Shown here piece by piece: positions 8,590 to 16,738 of a stretch of DNA of 64,000 nucleotides. The notes under the pieces are model-generated. The model ran no database searches and was not told where the DNA came from. It saw only the letters and a list, made by a program, of their open reading frames with translations. The first letter of the stretch is position 1; each line of letters starts with the position of its first letter. This stretch comes from Oscillatoriaceae cyanobacterium Prado104 (lineage in GTDB: Bacteria; Cyanobacteriota; Cyanobacteriia; Cyanobacteriales; Microcoleaceae): positions 62,001 through 126,000 of the forward strand of contig JALOON010000049.1 of assembly GCA_025454405.1 (NCBI GenBank), in the 5' to 3' direction. Both the position numbers and the translations under genes were made by a program.

Positions 8590-9197
8590 AATTAAGCGCT
8601 CGACAGCTCGATGCCTTGCAGGAACTCGTCAACATCGGGATCGGTCAAGCAGCAGGGATCTTGAACGATATGATCGACTCCCCCATTCGCTTGCAAATCC
8701 CGTACCTCCAAATTCTTTCTCCCACGGACGTGCAAGAGGAGTTAGAACACCACCTTAACGGCGAGCAAATAGCCGCCGTCCAGCTCAAATTTATGGGTTC
8801 CTTCGGAGGAGTTGCCCAGCTAGTCTTTCCCACCAACAGCGCGGCCCTGCTCGTTACCATGCTGACAGGGGAAGAACTCGGTACTCACGACCTGGATTCA
8901 GTCAAAATTGGTACGCTGAGTGAAGTGGGAAATATTGTAATCAACGGAGTCATGGGTGCAATCAGTAACGTGCTTCAGCAGCGCCTGAACTACTCGATTC
9001 CCAGTTATACCGAAGGGACGGTCGCCACTTTGCTCACAACATCTGGCGGTTTGTCTGCTGATACAGTCGTTTTATTGGCCCAGACCCGTTTCATTATTGA
9101 AAGGCTGCACATTGAAGGAGATATCATCCTCATTTTCAATGTCATTTCCTTTGACACCTTGTTGGCTGCTATCAATCAACTTGCCGGGGGTCTATGA
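8586..9197 (+). CDS. CheC-like receiver phosphatase
   Basis: 203 residues from the ATG that overlaps the receiver stop. Longer upstream starts would run through the receiver gene and are unlikely. CheC phosphatases carry two copies of [D/S]-x3-E-x2-N-x22-P. Copy one fits exactly: D9, E13, N16, P39. Copy two has E113, N116 and the proline 22 residues after N116, with G109 in place of D/S. Both active sites therefore look usable for dephosphorylating a CheY-type receiver. The gene overlaps the diguanylate cyclase gene by ATGA, so all three are translationally coupled. Confidence 0.88.
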   Translation: MKLSARQLDALQELVNIGIGQAAGILNDMIDSPIRLQIPYLQILSPTDVQEELEHHLNGEQIAAVQLKFMGSFGGVAQLVFPTNSAALLVTMLTGEELGTHDLDSVKIGTLSEVGNIVINGVMGAISNVLQQRLNYSIPSYTEGTVATLLTTSGGLSADTVVLLAQTRFIIERLHIEGDIILIFNVISFDTLLAAINQLAGGL

Positions 9198-11362
9198 TTG
9201 ACGAGGAGAGCAAAACTATTGAGGAGAAGTTTGGAGTGCTCGACAGCGTACCAGTCGGCGCTTGCCTGCTGCGAGATGACTTTGTGGTGCTATTTTGGAA
9301 CACCTGCCTGGAAGACTGGACCAAAATTCCCCGCAGCCAAATTTTGGGCGCAAAGATCGCAGACCATTTTCCTCACCTGAATCAACCCAAGTACGCAACT
9401 CGCTTCCAGCAAATCTTTGCAGGAGGTCCGCCGACAATTTTTTCTTCTCAAATTCACAAACACTTGATTCCAGCTACTTGGCAAGACGGCCAGCAGCGCA
9501 TCCAGCAAACTACAGTGACTGCTGTGCCGGCTTTGGAAACTGGCAATGTTCCACCAGAGGCGATCGACTTGCCTCTGTCAAGTATTGGGTCGGAACTAGA
9601 TGGTATTGCAGGACAAGCAGAACCTGCTAGAACTTCTATTTTTGCTTCAGGAACGCTGCCGCCAAGCAGTCAATCATTTTACGCATTGCTGGTGATTCAG
9701 GACGTGACTGACCTCACCCACCGCATTCAAGCTTACCGGACAATGCGCGATCAAGCTTTAGAAGAGGTGAAAGTACGGCAGCGGGTTGAGGAAGAATTGC
9801 GATCGAGCCAGCATTTCATCCAGCAGATTGCCGACGCGGCACCTTATTTGCTGTACATTTACGACTTGACCGAACAGCGCAATGTCTACGTCAACGGTCA
9901 AGCTTCTAAATTGCTGGGCTACACTCCCCAAGAAATTTTACAGATGCAAACAGCTTTGTACTCTAGTTTGGTGTACCCAGAAGATGTCCCGCAACTGGCA
10001 GCCCACCTGCACCAATTTTTCTCGCTGGAAGAAGGCCGGATTTTGGAGTTGGAGTACCGCCTCCAACACCGATCGGGCGAATGGCGCTGGTTTCGCTGCC
10101 GCGACCAAGTGTTTGCCCGCACGCCCGAAGGTCGGCCCAAACAAATTTTCGGTACAGCTCAAGATATCACGGAGTACAAGCGCGCGGAAGAAGCACTGCG
10201 CCAGCAGAAAGAACGAGAACTGTTGATGGCGACGATTACTCAGCACATCCGCCAGTCTCTGGATTTGGACCAAGTGCTGGGAACTACGGTTACGGAAGTG
10301 CGCCAGTTCCTGCAGGCCGATCGGGTGACGATCGTCCGCTTTCAACCGAATACGGGCAGTGCGTGCGCTACGCCGGCTACGGGGGATGTGATGGTGGAAT
10401 CGGTAGCGCCTAACTGCCGGCCGATGTTGGGGGAAACGCTGCAAAATTTCTGTTTTGACGAGTTCTTTCTGGAAGCTTACAAACATCGCGGCATCCGACC
10501 GATCGCGGATGTGGGCGCTGCCGATCTGCCCCAAAATCAACTCGACCTGCTGGCGCAATTTGATGTGAAAGCTTATTTGGTGGTGCCTCTGGTGCAGGGG
10601 GAGGAATTGTGGGGGCTGTTAATGGCCCACCAGTGCAGTCCCCGCCAGTGGATGCAGTTGGAGGTGGAGTTGCTGTCGAATCTAGCAGCACAGTTGGCGA
10701 TCGCGATCGTGCAAGCGGAACTCTACGAACAGTTGCAGGAGGCCAACCAAAAACTAGAGCGGTTGGCTACTTTAGACGAACTCACGCAGCTAGCCAACCG
10801 CCGGCGCTTCGACCAATACTTAGAAATCGAGTGGCGCAGACAAGCGCGGGAACAAACGCCTTTATCCCTAATTTTGTGCGATATTGATTCTTTTAAAAGT
10901 TACAACGATACTTACGGGCATCCAGGGGGAGACGATTGCTTGCGGCAGGTCGCTGGGGCGATCGCCAGTGCAGTCAAACGCCCCTCTGACTTAGCAGCCC
11001 GCTACGGTGGCGAAGAATTTGCTGTTATTTTGCCGAATACTAAAATCAAAGGGGCTTTGCAGGTTGCCGAACAGATCCGCACTCAGATCGCTGCTTTGCG
11101 GGTTCCTCACGCCGCTTCTGCGGTGAGTCAGTACGTTACTGTCAGTTTGGGCGTGGCGAGTATAGTTCCGGCATCCGACTCCGGAGCCGAAATTTTGATT
11201 GCGGCAGCCGACCAAGCACTTTATCAAGCTAAAGCTCAAGGGCGCGATCGCATTCAACTTTACCAGCCCGACAGCGCTAACAAGCCGAACGGGGCCGCAC
11301 ATCCGGGACGCTCTGTTGATTTTCCCCGATCGACTAATTTGCCTTCTGCCACAAGCGCTTGA
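9194..11362 (+). CDS. PAS/GAF-domain diguanylate cyclase
   Basis: 722 residues. Order: divergent PAS (about 10-165, with a variable insert), coiled-coil (170-200), PAS with PAC (205-335, YRLQHRSGEWRWFRCRDQVF), GAF (345-505), GGDEF (530-690). The active-site motif is GGEEF at 605-609, and the inhibitory I-site RPSD lies at 596-599, exactly five residues before it, so the enzyme should make cyclic di-GMP and be product-inhibited. No membrane helix: a cytoplasmic sensor. Third gene of the overlapping operon. The reading frame stays open past the stop into a transposase remnant. Confidence 0.95.
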   Translation: MIDEESKTIEEKFGVLDSVPVGACLLRDDFVVLFWNTCLEDWTKIPRSQILGAKIADHFPHLNQPKYATRFQQIFAGGPPTIFSSQIHKHLIPATWQDGQQRIQQTTVTAVPALETGNVPPEAIDLPLSSIGSELDGIAGQAEPARTSIFASGTLPPSSQSFYALLVIQDVTDLTHRIQAYRTMRDQALEEVKVRQRVEEELRSSQHFIQQIADAAPYLLYIYDLTEQRNVYVNGQASKLLGYTPQEILQMQTALYSSLVYPEDVPQLAAHLHQFFSLEEGRILELEYRLQHRSGEWRWFRCRDQVFARTPEGRPKQIFGTAQDITEYKRAEEALRQQKERELLMATITQHIRQSLDLDQVLGTTVTEVRQFLQADRVTIVRFQPNTGSACATPATGDVMVESVAPNCRPMLGETLQNFCFDEFFLEAYKHRGIRPIADVGAADLPQNQLDLLAQFDVKAYLVVPLVQGEELWGLLMAHQCSPRQWMQLEVELLSNLAAQLAIAIVQAELYEQLQEANQKLERLATLDELTQLANRRRFDQYLEIEWRRQAREQTPLSLILCDIDSFKSYNDTYGHPGGDDCLRQVAGAIASAVKRPSDLAARYGGEEFAVILPNTKIKGALQVAEQIRTQIAALRVPHAASAVSQYVTVSLGVASIVPASDSGAEILIAAADQALYQAKAQGRDRIQLYQPDSANKPNGAAHPGRSVDFPRSTNLPSATSA

Positions 11363-11653
11363 CCAAATAATTGGGTTTCAAGCCCCGTCGTTAAAATAGC
11401 TCAGCAAGTAGAGAAACAATTAGAATCAGCCAACATCTTAGACACTCAAGAGGTGAGCGACCGACAGATACTATCAGAATACAAAGCACAGCAAAGCAAC
11501 GAGAGAGGATTTAGATTTATCAAAGATCCATTGTTTTTTACATCAAGCTATCCAGTGAAAAATCCCGAGCGATCGAGAGCTGACATAGCCGACATAGAAG
11601 CAGTCCTAGACTTGCTGGACGGACAGATGCTGACTAGAGCGCCAGTTCAGTAG
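11363..11653 (+). pseudogene. IS1634-type transposase tail fused to an element-gene remnant
   Basis: Immediately after the cyclase stop the same frame reads KIAQQVEKQLESANILDTQE, then SEYKAQQSNERGFRFIKDPLFFTSS, which I recognise as the C-terminal part of IS1634-family transposases. The N-terminal four fifths are missing. After VKNPERS the frame switches to RADIADIEAVLDLLD, closely matching the C-terminus of the small protein at 19862-20146 (KADLADVEAILELLA). So an IS fragment has been joined to the end of a second, related integrative element. A GTG at 11453 could start translation but a functional product is unlikely. Confidence 0.72.
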
Positions 11654-11794
11654 ACGTGGTTGACAAAAATATCCACATATGTATCCAACGAAAAATGGTT
11701 GATTTGCTACAACGGGAGTTGTACGTTTCAATTTGCAATAATCGCTGAAATAGCGATCGAGCCGATGAGAATGATTCTACTGAACCGATGCTCT

Positions 11795-11923
11795 AGTCAA
11801 TCTACCAGCAGATCGCCCGTAACACCGAACATCAAAAAGCCTCAAACCCTTGATTTCTGGTAGGTTTGAGGCTGAAATTTCGGTAAGCGGGCAGCGGGAA
11901 TCGAACCCGCATAATTAGCTTGG
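11795..11923 (-). repeat. Left attachment repeat with tRNA-Gly 3' half and terminator
   Basis: 129 bp shared with 20217-20345. Read on the minus strand it begins in a tRNA anticodon loop (CCAAGCTAA), has a perfect T-stem/loop GCGGGTTCGATTCCCGC (11894-11910 reversed), acceptor strand TGCCCGC and discriminator T at 11886, and then a terminator hairpin (AGCCTCAAACC/GGTTTGAGGCT, 11838-11873) with a T run. The tRNA 5' half is absent; beyond 11923 the sequence is integrase leader. Resemblance to tRNA-Gly(UCC) of cyanobacteria is by recognition. Confidence 0.88.
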
Positions 11924-11972
11924 CTTTTGTTTACAATAGTTTGCGAGTTTTGCTAGGTTCACTTCTCAAGAA

Positions 11973-11992
11973 TTGTATCCAGTTTGTATCCA
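11973..11992 (+). promoter_or_regulatory. Paired TTGTATCCA sites (integrase arm-type candidates)
   Basis: TTGTATCCA at 11973-11981 and again at 11984-11992, 11 bp apart (one helical turn), 38 bp before the integrase gene. The same nonamer occurs three times next to the right end (20160-20210), which is the arrangement of integrase arm-binding sites. Confidence 0.6.
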
Positions 11993-12030
11993 AACAGTGT
12001 AAACTCGGGATATTGAGTTGGTAACAAGTC

Positions 12031-13266
12031 ATGACTAACCTGCCACCAGCTAGGGCAAAAAAAGGGTCTGTAGTGGTTCAGACCAATGAAGGAAGGTTGC
12101 GCCTGCAAATGCCCAGGCACCTTTATGGGGGCAACAGAAAATTTCTTTACCTAAATTTGGCTGACACCCCAGAAAACTGGAAGCTGGCAGAAGCCAAGGC
12201 GCAACTAATTGAATCTGATATTAAGTTCGAGCGCTTTGATGCCACCCTCAAAAAGTACAAACCGCAGACTCATTTGACTGTTATCGAGACTGTTAAACCA
12301 GTTCCCCAGTTAACGCTAACCGAGTTGTTTACTAAGTATTTGGAATTCAAAAAACCCACTTACAAGCCTACAACTTTCGGCTATATGGAAACGCTGCACG
12401 AATATCTCGGCCGCTGTCCCCATCAATCTTTATCTGAGGACAGCGCGCTGCAAATACGTGCCTGGTTTCTGGCAGATACAACTAACAGCATGACCAAGCG
12501 CTTGCTTACCCACTTAAATGCAGCGGTTCGATGGGGAATTAAATTTAAGATTGTTAGCAGCTTGACTGTATCGCCTTTTGAGGGAATGGCGGCAGATTTG
12601 CCAAAACACAACTGGGAAAGCGACCCGGAACCTAACGCTTTCACGCCCGCAGAAAAGCAGCTTGTTTTGGATGCTTTTAAAAACCACAAAGGTACTTGGA
12701 ACGGTAGGGGCGAAGCCGGACAGAAGTTCTGTTTTTATTACCCGATGGTACGCTTTTGGTTCCTCACTGGTTGCCGTCCCTCCGAGGCGATCGGACTGCG
12801 CTGGTGCGATGTGTCTGCTGACTTTTCTTACATTGTGTTTAACGGCAGCGTCCAGCATTCTAAAGGCAAAGAGGTAAGGGTTGAGGGTAGCAAAAACAAC
12901 AAGCGGCGCAAGTTTCCTTGCAACGAAGAACTGAGTCAGTTGCTGCAAAGTATCAAGCCTCAAAGCTCGCTCGATCGCGATAAGTTAGTGTTTCCGTCGC
13001 CTGTAAAAGGAGGGGCGATTAATTACAACAATTTCACCAAACAGGTGTGGCACAAACTGGTTGACCCTATCACCAAAAACAGTCGCGACGCATCGGACGA
13101 TCGCAAGACGACAACTCCCTATTCTTGCAGGGATACTTTTATTACCGAACAGGTAGGTAAAGGTGTGCCGAGTGCGGTGATTGCTAAGTGGTGCGATACG
13201 TCAGAAAAAGTAATTAATTCCACCTACTTAGATGGCAAGATTTTAGAACACTTGCGACCGCTTTAA
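12031..13266 (+). CDS. int: Tyrosine recombinase / integrase
   Basis: 411 residues. Core-binding helical domain at about 95-170 (LTLTELFTKYLEFKKPTYKP) and catalytic domain at about 205-405. Catalytic residues visible: R249 in LTGCRPSEAIGLRW, R367 in PYSCRDTF, and the nucleophile Y399 in INSTYLDG. At the usual H of the HxxR box there is Y364, a substitution seen in several integrases. It should cut within the tRNA-derived repeat. Position directly inside the left repeat and plus-strand orientation fit an integrase reading into its element. Confidence 0.94.
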   Translation: MTNLPPARAKKGSVVVQTNEGRLRLQMPRHLYGGNRKFLYLNLADTPENWKLAEAKAQLIESDIKFERFDATLKKYKPQTHLTVIETVKPVPQLTLTELFTKYLEFKKPTYKPTTFGYMETLHEYLGRCPHQSLSEDSALQIRAWFLADTTNSMTKRLLTHLNAAVRWGIKFKIVSSLTVSPFEGMAADLPKHNWESDPEPNAFTPAEKQLVLDAFKNHKGTWNGRGEAGQKFCFYYPMVRFWFLTGCRPSEAIGLRWCDVSADFSYIVFNGSVQHSKGKEVRVEGSKNNKRRKFPCNEELSQLLQSIKPQSSLDRDKLVFPSPVKGGAINYNNFTKQVWHKLVDPITKNSRDASDDRKTTTPYSCRDTFITEQVGKGVPSAVIAKWCDTSEKVINSTYLDGKILEHLRPL

Positions 13267-13459
13267 GCTGTTAATATATTGACTTTCCCGTCAATTTATT
13301 AGATACAAAACTTAACGCAAAAAAGATTGACAAATTGGCAGCAACCATCGATCGTATGTAATTAAGGAAGATTTGATACGCGCGGTTAGTGCGGTCTCGC
13401 AAACCAACACTAACTACGACTTCCCCAACTGTTTATCCGACAATTGGAGCTTAACAATT

Positions 13460-13819
13460 ATGACAATTAAAAACGATTGTCCTGCGGGGCGATCGCAATT
13501 CTTAACGCAACCAGACACGCGAAAGTATGTTCTGGGATGGTTGGGATTAGGCAGCTACGCACAGCACCCGATAATTCCCGCCAACCTACCGCAACCCGAA
13601 TTTTTTATCGGGTCAAAAGTTGCTGACCATTGGGTTGACGAGTTTGGCGCAAACTGCATCGAATATGGCGAAATTGTGGGTGTTTGCTGGCAGATAAACA
13701 AACAAGAATGGGGCTATTTTGTCAACTGGTACAAAGGAGCCGGACCGGATTGGTTGTACCCCTGTTTTGACGGATCGTTAGTTGTTAGTGGCGTTTTACG
13801 GAGTGCTAACAATGACTGA
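13460..13819 (+). CDS. Hypothetical element protein A
   Basis: 119 residues from an ATG preceded by GGAG eight bases upstream; a longer TTG start at 13373 is possible but lacks such a site. The product is soluble, rich in Trp and Tyr, with GSKVADHWVDEFGANCIEYGE and GVCWQINKQEWGYFVNWYKG. That middle part could be a small beta-barrel, but I recognise no family. It overlaps the next gene by eight bases, so it is translationally coupled to it. Confidence 0.65.
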   Translation: MTIKNDCPAGRSQFLTQPDTRKYVLGWLGLGSYAQHPIIPANLPQPEFFIGSKVADHWVDEFGANCIEYGEIVGVCWQINKQEWGYFVNWYKGAGPDWLYPCFDGSLVVSGVLRSANND

Positions 13820-14285
13820 AGCTGTCACCCACTACCGCCGGATCGACCGACTCAAAGCACGGGCTTTAGAACTGGGATTTACCAACACCGACGCTAAGGA
13901 GTTTGGCAAGCTGTCCAAAACAGCAACGTGGGAAGCATTGCTCAACTTCTACGAAGTAGACACCGACGCGCCAACTTTCGGCTATAAATCACTTGACACA
14001 ATAGAATACACTCCGATTGCATCCGACAGCGGTCAAATCGTTAGCAGCAATCAACAACAGTCACTTGACACAGCAGATTGCTGGACTAATGACGGCACGT
14101 TTCCCGTCCACAGCATCGACGTGAAAACAGTCGCAGCCGGGTTCTTTGCGTGGGTTGACCCGCTGCAATTGCTAGCGTACTTCTTCATCTCGATCGGACT
14201 GTTTGTGCTGCTAATTTCCGTGCTGCCAAACCCGTTTAAATTCGTGCCTTCTTGCATCCGTATCAACATTCAAATAGGAGAGTAA
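13812..14285 (+). CDS. Hypothetical element protein B with C-terminal membrane helix
   Basis: 157 residues from the ATG overlapping the previous stop. The N-terminal 60 residues are polar and helical (HYRRIDRLKARALELGFTNT); the C-terminal part has one clear membrane helix (LLAYFFISIGLFVLLISVL, about 128-146). The topology is that of a tail-anchored protein. Function unknown. Three bases separate it from the next gene. Confidence 0.65.
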   Translation: MTEAVTHYRRIDRLKARALELGFTNTDAKEFGKLSKTATWEALLNFYEVDTDAPTFGYKSLDTIEYTPIASDSGQIVSSNQQQSLDTADCWTNDGTFPVHSIDVKTVAAGFFAWVDPLQLLAYFFISIGLFVLLISVLPNPFKFVPSCIRINIQIGE

Positions 14286-14288
14286 ATC

Positions 14289-14771
14289 ATGGGAGCAATG
14301 GCAGCTTTATTCGGTGGCGATCGCAGCGATGCCATCAGCAGCAAAAACGAGAAACTAACCTCGCCGACCGATTCCAAAGCCATCACGCCAACCAATCCCG
14401 GTAACTTCAGTTCCATCCGCACGACTCCGATATGCGACAGCCCCCGCTATTTCAACAAGGAAGAAGCCGACGCTCTGAAAGAATTGGCGAAGGAGAAAAC
14501 CGACGGGGCAAAACAAGCCAAGCGCGCCTACAAAGCAATGGGGCAAATCGAAGAAGCTGACGCGACAGTCCACAAAGCTCACCGGGGGTATCAAAAAAAG
14601 GTTGCTTCCGGCGAACTCAAAAAAAAGCGCGCCGACGTAGGGCTAGCGACGCACCTGCAAGGCTTAGCGCCCGGTTACGCTCGACTGGGAATGCGTTTAG
14701 AAAAAGCCGAAACCGACGCTAACACGAGAATTGAAGCTATCAAAGCCAAGTTATTAGGGGGAGGCAAATAA
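14289..14771 (+). CDS. Hypothetical element protein C, charged helical
   Basis: 160 residues, with a good ribosome site (ATAGGAGAGTAAATC) before the ATG. The first 50 residues are Ser/Thr/Pro-rich and probably disordered; the rest is very rich in Ala, Lys and Glu (EEADALKELAKEKTDGAKQA) and should form long helices or a coiled coil. No catalytic motif seen. A DNA- or membrane-associated structural role is only a guess. Confidence 0.65.
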   Translation: MGAMAALFGGDRSDAISSKNEKLTSPTDSKAITPTNPGNFSSIRTTPICDSPRYFNKEEADALKELAKEKTDGAKQAKRAYKAMGQIEEADATVHKAHRGYQKKVASGELKKKRADVGLATHLQGLAPGYARLGMRLEKAETDANTRIEAIKAKLLGGGK

Positions 14772-15026
14772 ATGCAGGACTACAAAGAGTACGGCCATCC
14801 AGACAACCCGCCGACAGCAGATGAGCTGGCAACTTGTATCGCCCTTTTGCAGGGGGCAAAGATCCGCGCTCAAATCCACATTTCCAACCCGTGGGGCTTG
14901 AGCTGGCTGCAGCCACCGGAACAAGAATTAATGGATTCAGCCAGCGACGCTATTGATAGCGCCACTAAATCCCTCGAAAGCCTAAGAAGTGTTTTGAGAG
15001 ATATCCCTAGGGAAGGAGGCAAGTAA
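14772..15026 (+). CDS. Hypothetical element protein D
   Basis: 84 residues, starting at the base after the previous stop, with GGGGGAGG upstream as a ribosome site. Sequence such as DELATCIALLQGAKIRAQIH and DAIDSATKSLESLRSVLRDI suggests two amphipathic helices. Not recognised. Its end (GGAGGCAAGTAA ATG) supplies the ribosome site for the next gene. Confidence 0.6.
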   Translation: MQDYKEYGHPDNPPTADELATCIALLQGAKIRAQIHISNPWGLSWLQPPEQELMDSASDAIDSATKSLESLRSVLRDIPREGGK

Positions 15027-15293
15027 ATGAGAGCGATCGCACTTGGCAACAACTTTCTGCTGACTGCGATTGCCTCTAGCTTCCTGTGCTGGCTGGCATC
15101 GCTCCATCCCAACCTGCTACTTCTAGTGCAGGCACTGTTCGTTCTCAAACTCCTGATTTCCGCTGCTGCGTGGCTGCTAGATGATTTCATCGTTCGCGCT
15201 TTACAAATCGACCTGCTGGAACTGAGAGGGCGGTTAATTGCCACCGCGATCGGAACTTTAATCGGCGTGGGGGTAATGCTATGTCGGGTTTAA
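15027..15293 (+). CDS. Hypothetical element protein E, small multi-pass membrane protein
   Basis: 88 residues, mostly hydrophobic. Three possible membrane helices: about 5-25, 30-52 and 68-86, with a short charged stretch (DLLELRGR) between the last two. It overlaps the next gene by 13 bases. Small membrane proteins paired with a coiled-coil membrane protein could form an immunity, entry-exclusion or holin-like unit, but nothing in the sequence decides this. Confidence 0.6.
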   Translation: MRAIALGNNFLLTAIASSFLCWLASLHPNLLLLVQALFVLKLLISAAAWLLDDFIVRALQIDLLELRGRLIATAIGTLIGVGVMLCRV

Positions 15294-15847
15294 AAGCAAC
15301 CGTTTTAACTGTCTCGGGTATCGCCCTGTGGCTAGCCCCGCCATTCCTTTTAACCCGCAAAGTACCCCTGCACAATTTAGTCACGGGGGTAGCGCTGGTA
15401 GGTGGTTTTGCTTGCTGTTTGGAAGCTCGCAAACTCGCTCTAAAAGTAGCGAAAGAGGAAGAATTCGAGGCAATGAAACAACGGGCAATTGAAGCCGATT
15501 TAGTGGATGAAATCGGCACATCTACTTACGTTTCCGAACAGCAACGCCGTCAGGAAGCAGAACGCATTCTGAACGGCACCGCCGAACGTTCCGAAGCCGT
15601 AGAACACTTAGAACGCTCGCTGGAACTGGACTGCGACGATTCGGAACGGTTGGAACGTTCCGAAGAAAATCAATTAACCGAGGAAGAACGTTCAATCTTA
15701 GAACGCATCCTGCAACTCAAAGCTAAGGGATACGGCAAGGCGAAAATCATCTTTGAAATTTGGGGTGTCAATAAAGGTGGTAGCGCCAAATACAAAGCTG
15801 CTGAATCCGAATACGAACGGTTAGTTAACGAGGGGGAAAATCGATGA
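15281..15847 (+). CDS. Hypothetical element protein F, membrane anchor plus Glu/Arg-rich coiled coil
   Basis: 188 residues. Two N-terminal hydrophobic helices (about 5-22 and 31-48) are followed by a long highly charged helix (residues 55-140, many ERLERSEE-type repeats) and a compact C-terminal segment AKIIFEIWGVNKGGSAKYKA that resembles a small helix-turn-helix seen in cyanobacterial proteins of unknown role. GAACGTTCCGAA-like words recur in the DNA of the charged part. Last four bases overlap the next gene. Confidence 0.62.
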   Translation: MSGLKATVLTVSGIALWLAPPFLLTRKVPLHNLVTGVALVGGFACCLEARKLALKVAKEEEFEAMKQRAIEADLVDEIGTSTYVSEQQRRQEAERILNGTAERSEAVEHLERSLELDCDDSERLERSEENQLTEEERSILERILQLKAKGYGKAKIIFEIWGVNKGGSAKYKAAESEYERLVNEGENR

Positions 15848-16125
15848 GTTTAGACCTGCGATTGACGGGCGTAAAAGCGGAAATAGAACAAGCCTTGACC
15901 GCACTAAGAACGCAGGGTTGCAGGTGGGATTCTAACAGCAGGTATTACCCGCAACGGGGCGAAACTGGGAAGTTTGCTTACTACCTAAACAACTTCGCGA
16001 CACCTGCGACTGTTCCACCAACACAGCCCGTACCTGCCCAAAACAACAACGAACCGCAGCCCGGGCCCTATGACGCGGTGTTAGGTGGCAAGGGGCGATC
16101 GGACCCTAAATCCGTCGGGTTCTAA
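15844..16125 (+). CDS. Hypothetical element protein G
   Basis: 93 residues, ATG overlapping the previous stop. The first 55 residues are folded-looking (LTGVKAEIEQALTALRTQGC, then RWDSNSRYYPQRGETGKFAY) and the tail is Pro/Gln-rich. I have the impression of similar short proteins in cyanobacterial plasmids, but no function is known to me. Confidence 0.6.
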   Translation: MSLDLRLTGVKAEIEQALTALRTQGCRWDSNSRYYPQRGETGKFAYYLNNFATPATVPPTQPVPAQNNNEPQPGPYDAVLGGKGRSDPKSVGF

Positions 16126-16209
16126 AACCCGTGTTACGTCTCGTTCGTCGAATGCTTTTACACTTACATCCGACGAGTGAGTTTTCGGAGAGAAACGGGA
16201 TGTAAATCG

Positions 16210-16243
16210 GACGCAACTGTCTAAAGGTTTAGACAGTTGCGTC
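16210..16243. promoter_or_regulatory. Perfect 16-bp-arm palindrome upstream of replication genes
   Basis: GACGCAACTGTCTAAA (16210-16225) and its exact reverse complement (16228-16243) separated by two bases. It lies in the only sizeable gap of the element (16126-16280) together with a looser inverted pair (ACATCCGACGAG/CGGGATGT). There is no T run, so a protein-binding operator or an origin structure is more likely than a terminator. Confidence 0.6.
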
Positions 16244-16280
16244 TAAGCATCAGTAAGCAGTTGTTGAGTAATATTTAAAA

Positions 16281-16631
16281 ATGGAAATCAAAGCTTACCT
16301 AGACAGACTAAGACGGCTCATGGGCTTACCCGCTAAAGGGGAGACTGAAGAGGAAGAACAGAGGATAATTGCTGCTGTGATGAGCTTACCCTGGCTTCAG
16401 GCTGAGGTTTTACAGTTGATATATTCCTGGCAACTCCCATGTAGCATGACTATCTACGTCTGTGAGGTTATTGCTAAGGAAGTAGTAAAGTCCAGTACGA
16501 CTCGCGGGCCGCCACAAGCCTTTATCCCCATTCCCAATAAGACCGAGCTGGGTGGTTGCGCTCGCAGCGACTCACTTGTCCGCTTGCTGATTTTTTGGCG
16601 AGCGGTTCCTCCCGTGCAATTCATGCTCTAA
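16281..16631 (+). CDS. Hypothetical element protein H
   Basis: 116 residues. The first 70 residues look like a genuine helical protein (MEIKAYLDRLRRLMGLPAKG, IAAVMSLPWLQAEVLQLIYS), while the last 35 are of odd composition and may be read-through into leader DNA of the next gene. No ribosome site is obvious. A short DNA-binding regulator is possible from its place between the palindrome and the primase gene. Confidence 0.45.
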   Translation: MEIKAYLDRLRRLMGLPAKGETEEEEQRIIAAVMSLPWLQAEVLQLIYSWQLPCSMTIYVCEVIAKEVVKSSTTRGPPQAFIPIPNKTELGGCARSDSLVRLLIFWRAVPPVQFML

Positions 16632-16738
16632 GTTTTTTCAAAACCTGCAAACGCCAAAAAACCGCTGCCTTCGATTGGAACCCGAGGATGCAACGGCTTT
16701 TGGTACTCAAACCGCCTTTAGGGCGGACAAATTTCGTT

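Noticed and set aside
11660-11863. 67-codon plus-strand frame running into the left attachment repeat
   Set aside because: Overlaps the tRNA terminator region, lacks a ribosome site and protein-like character.
11886-11923. A functional tRNA-Gly gene at the left repeat
   Set aside because: Only the 3' half is present; no acceptor 5' strand or D-arm can be formed from the adjacent sequence. Same at 20308-20345.
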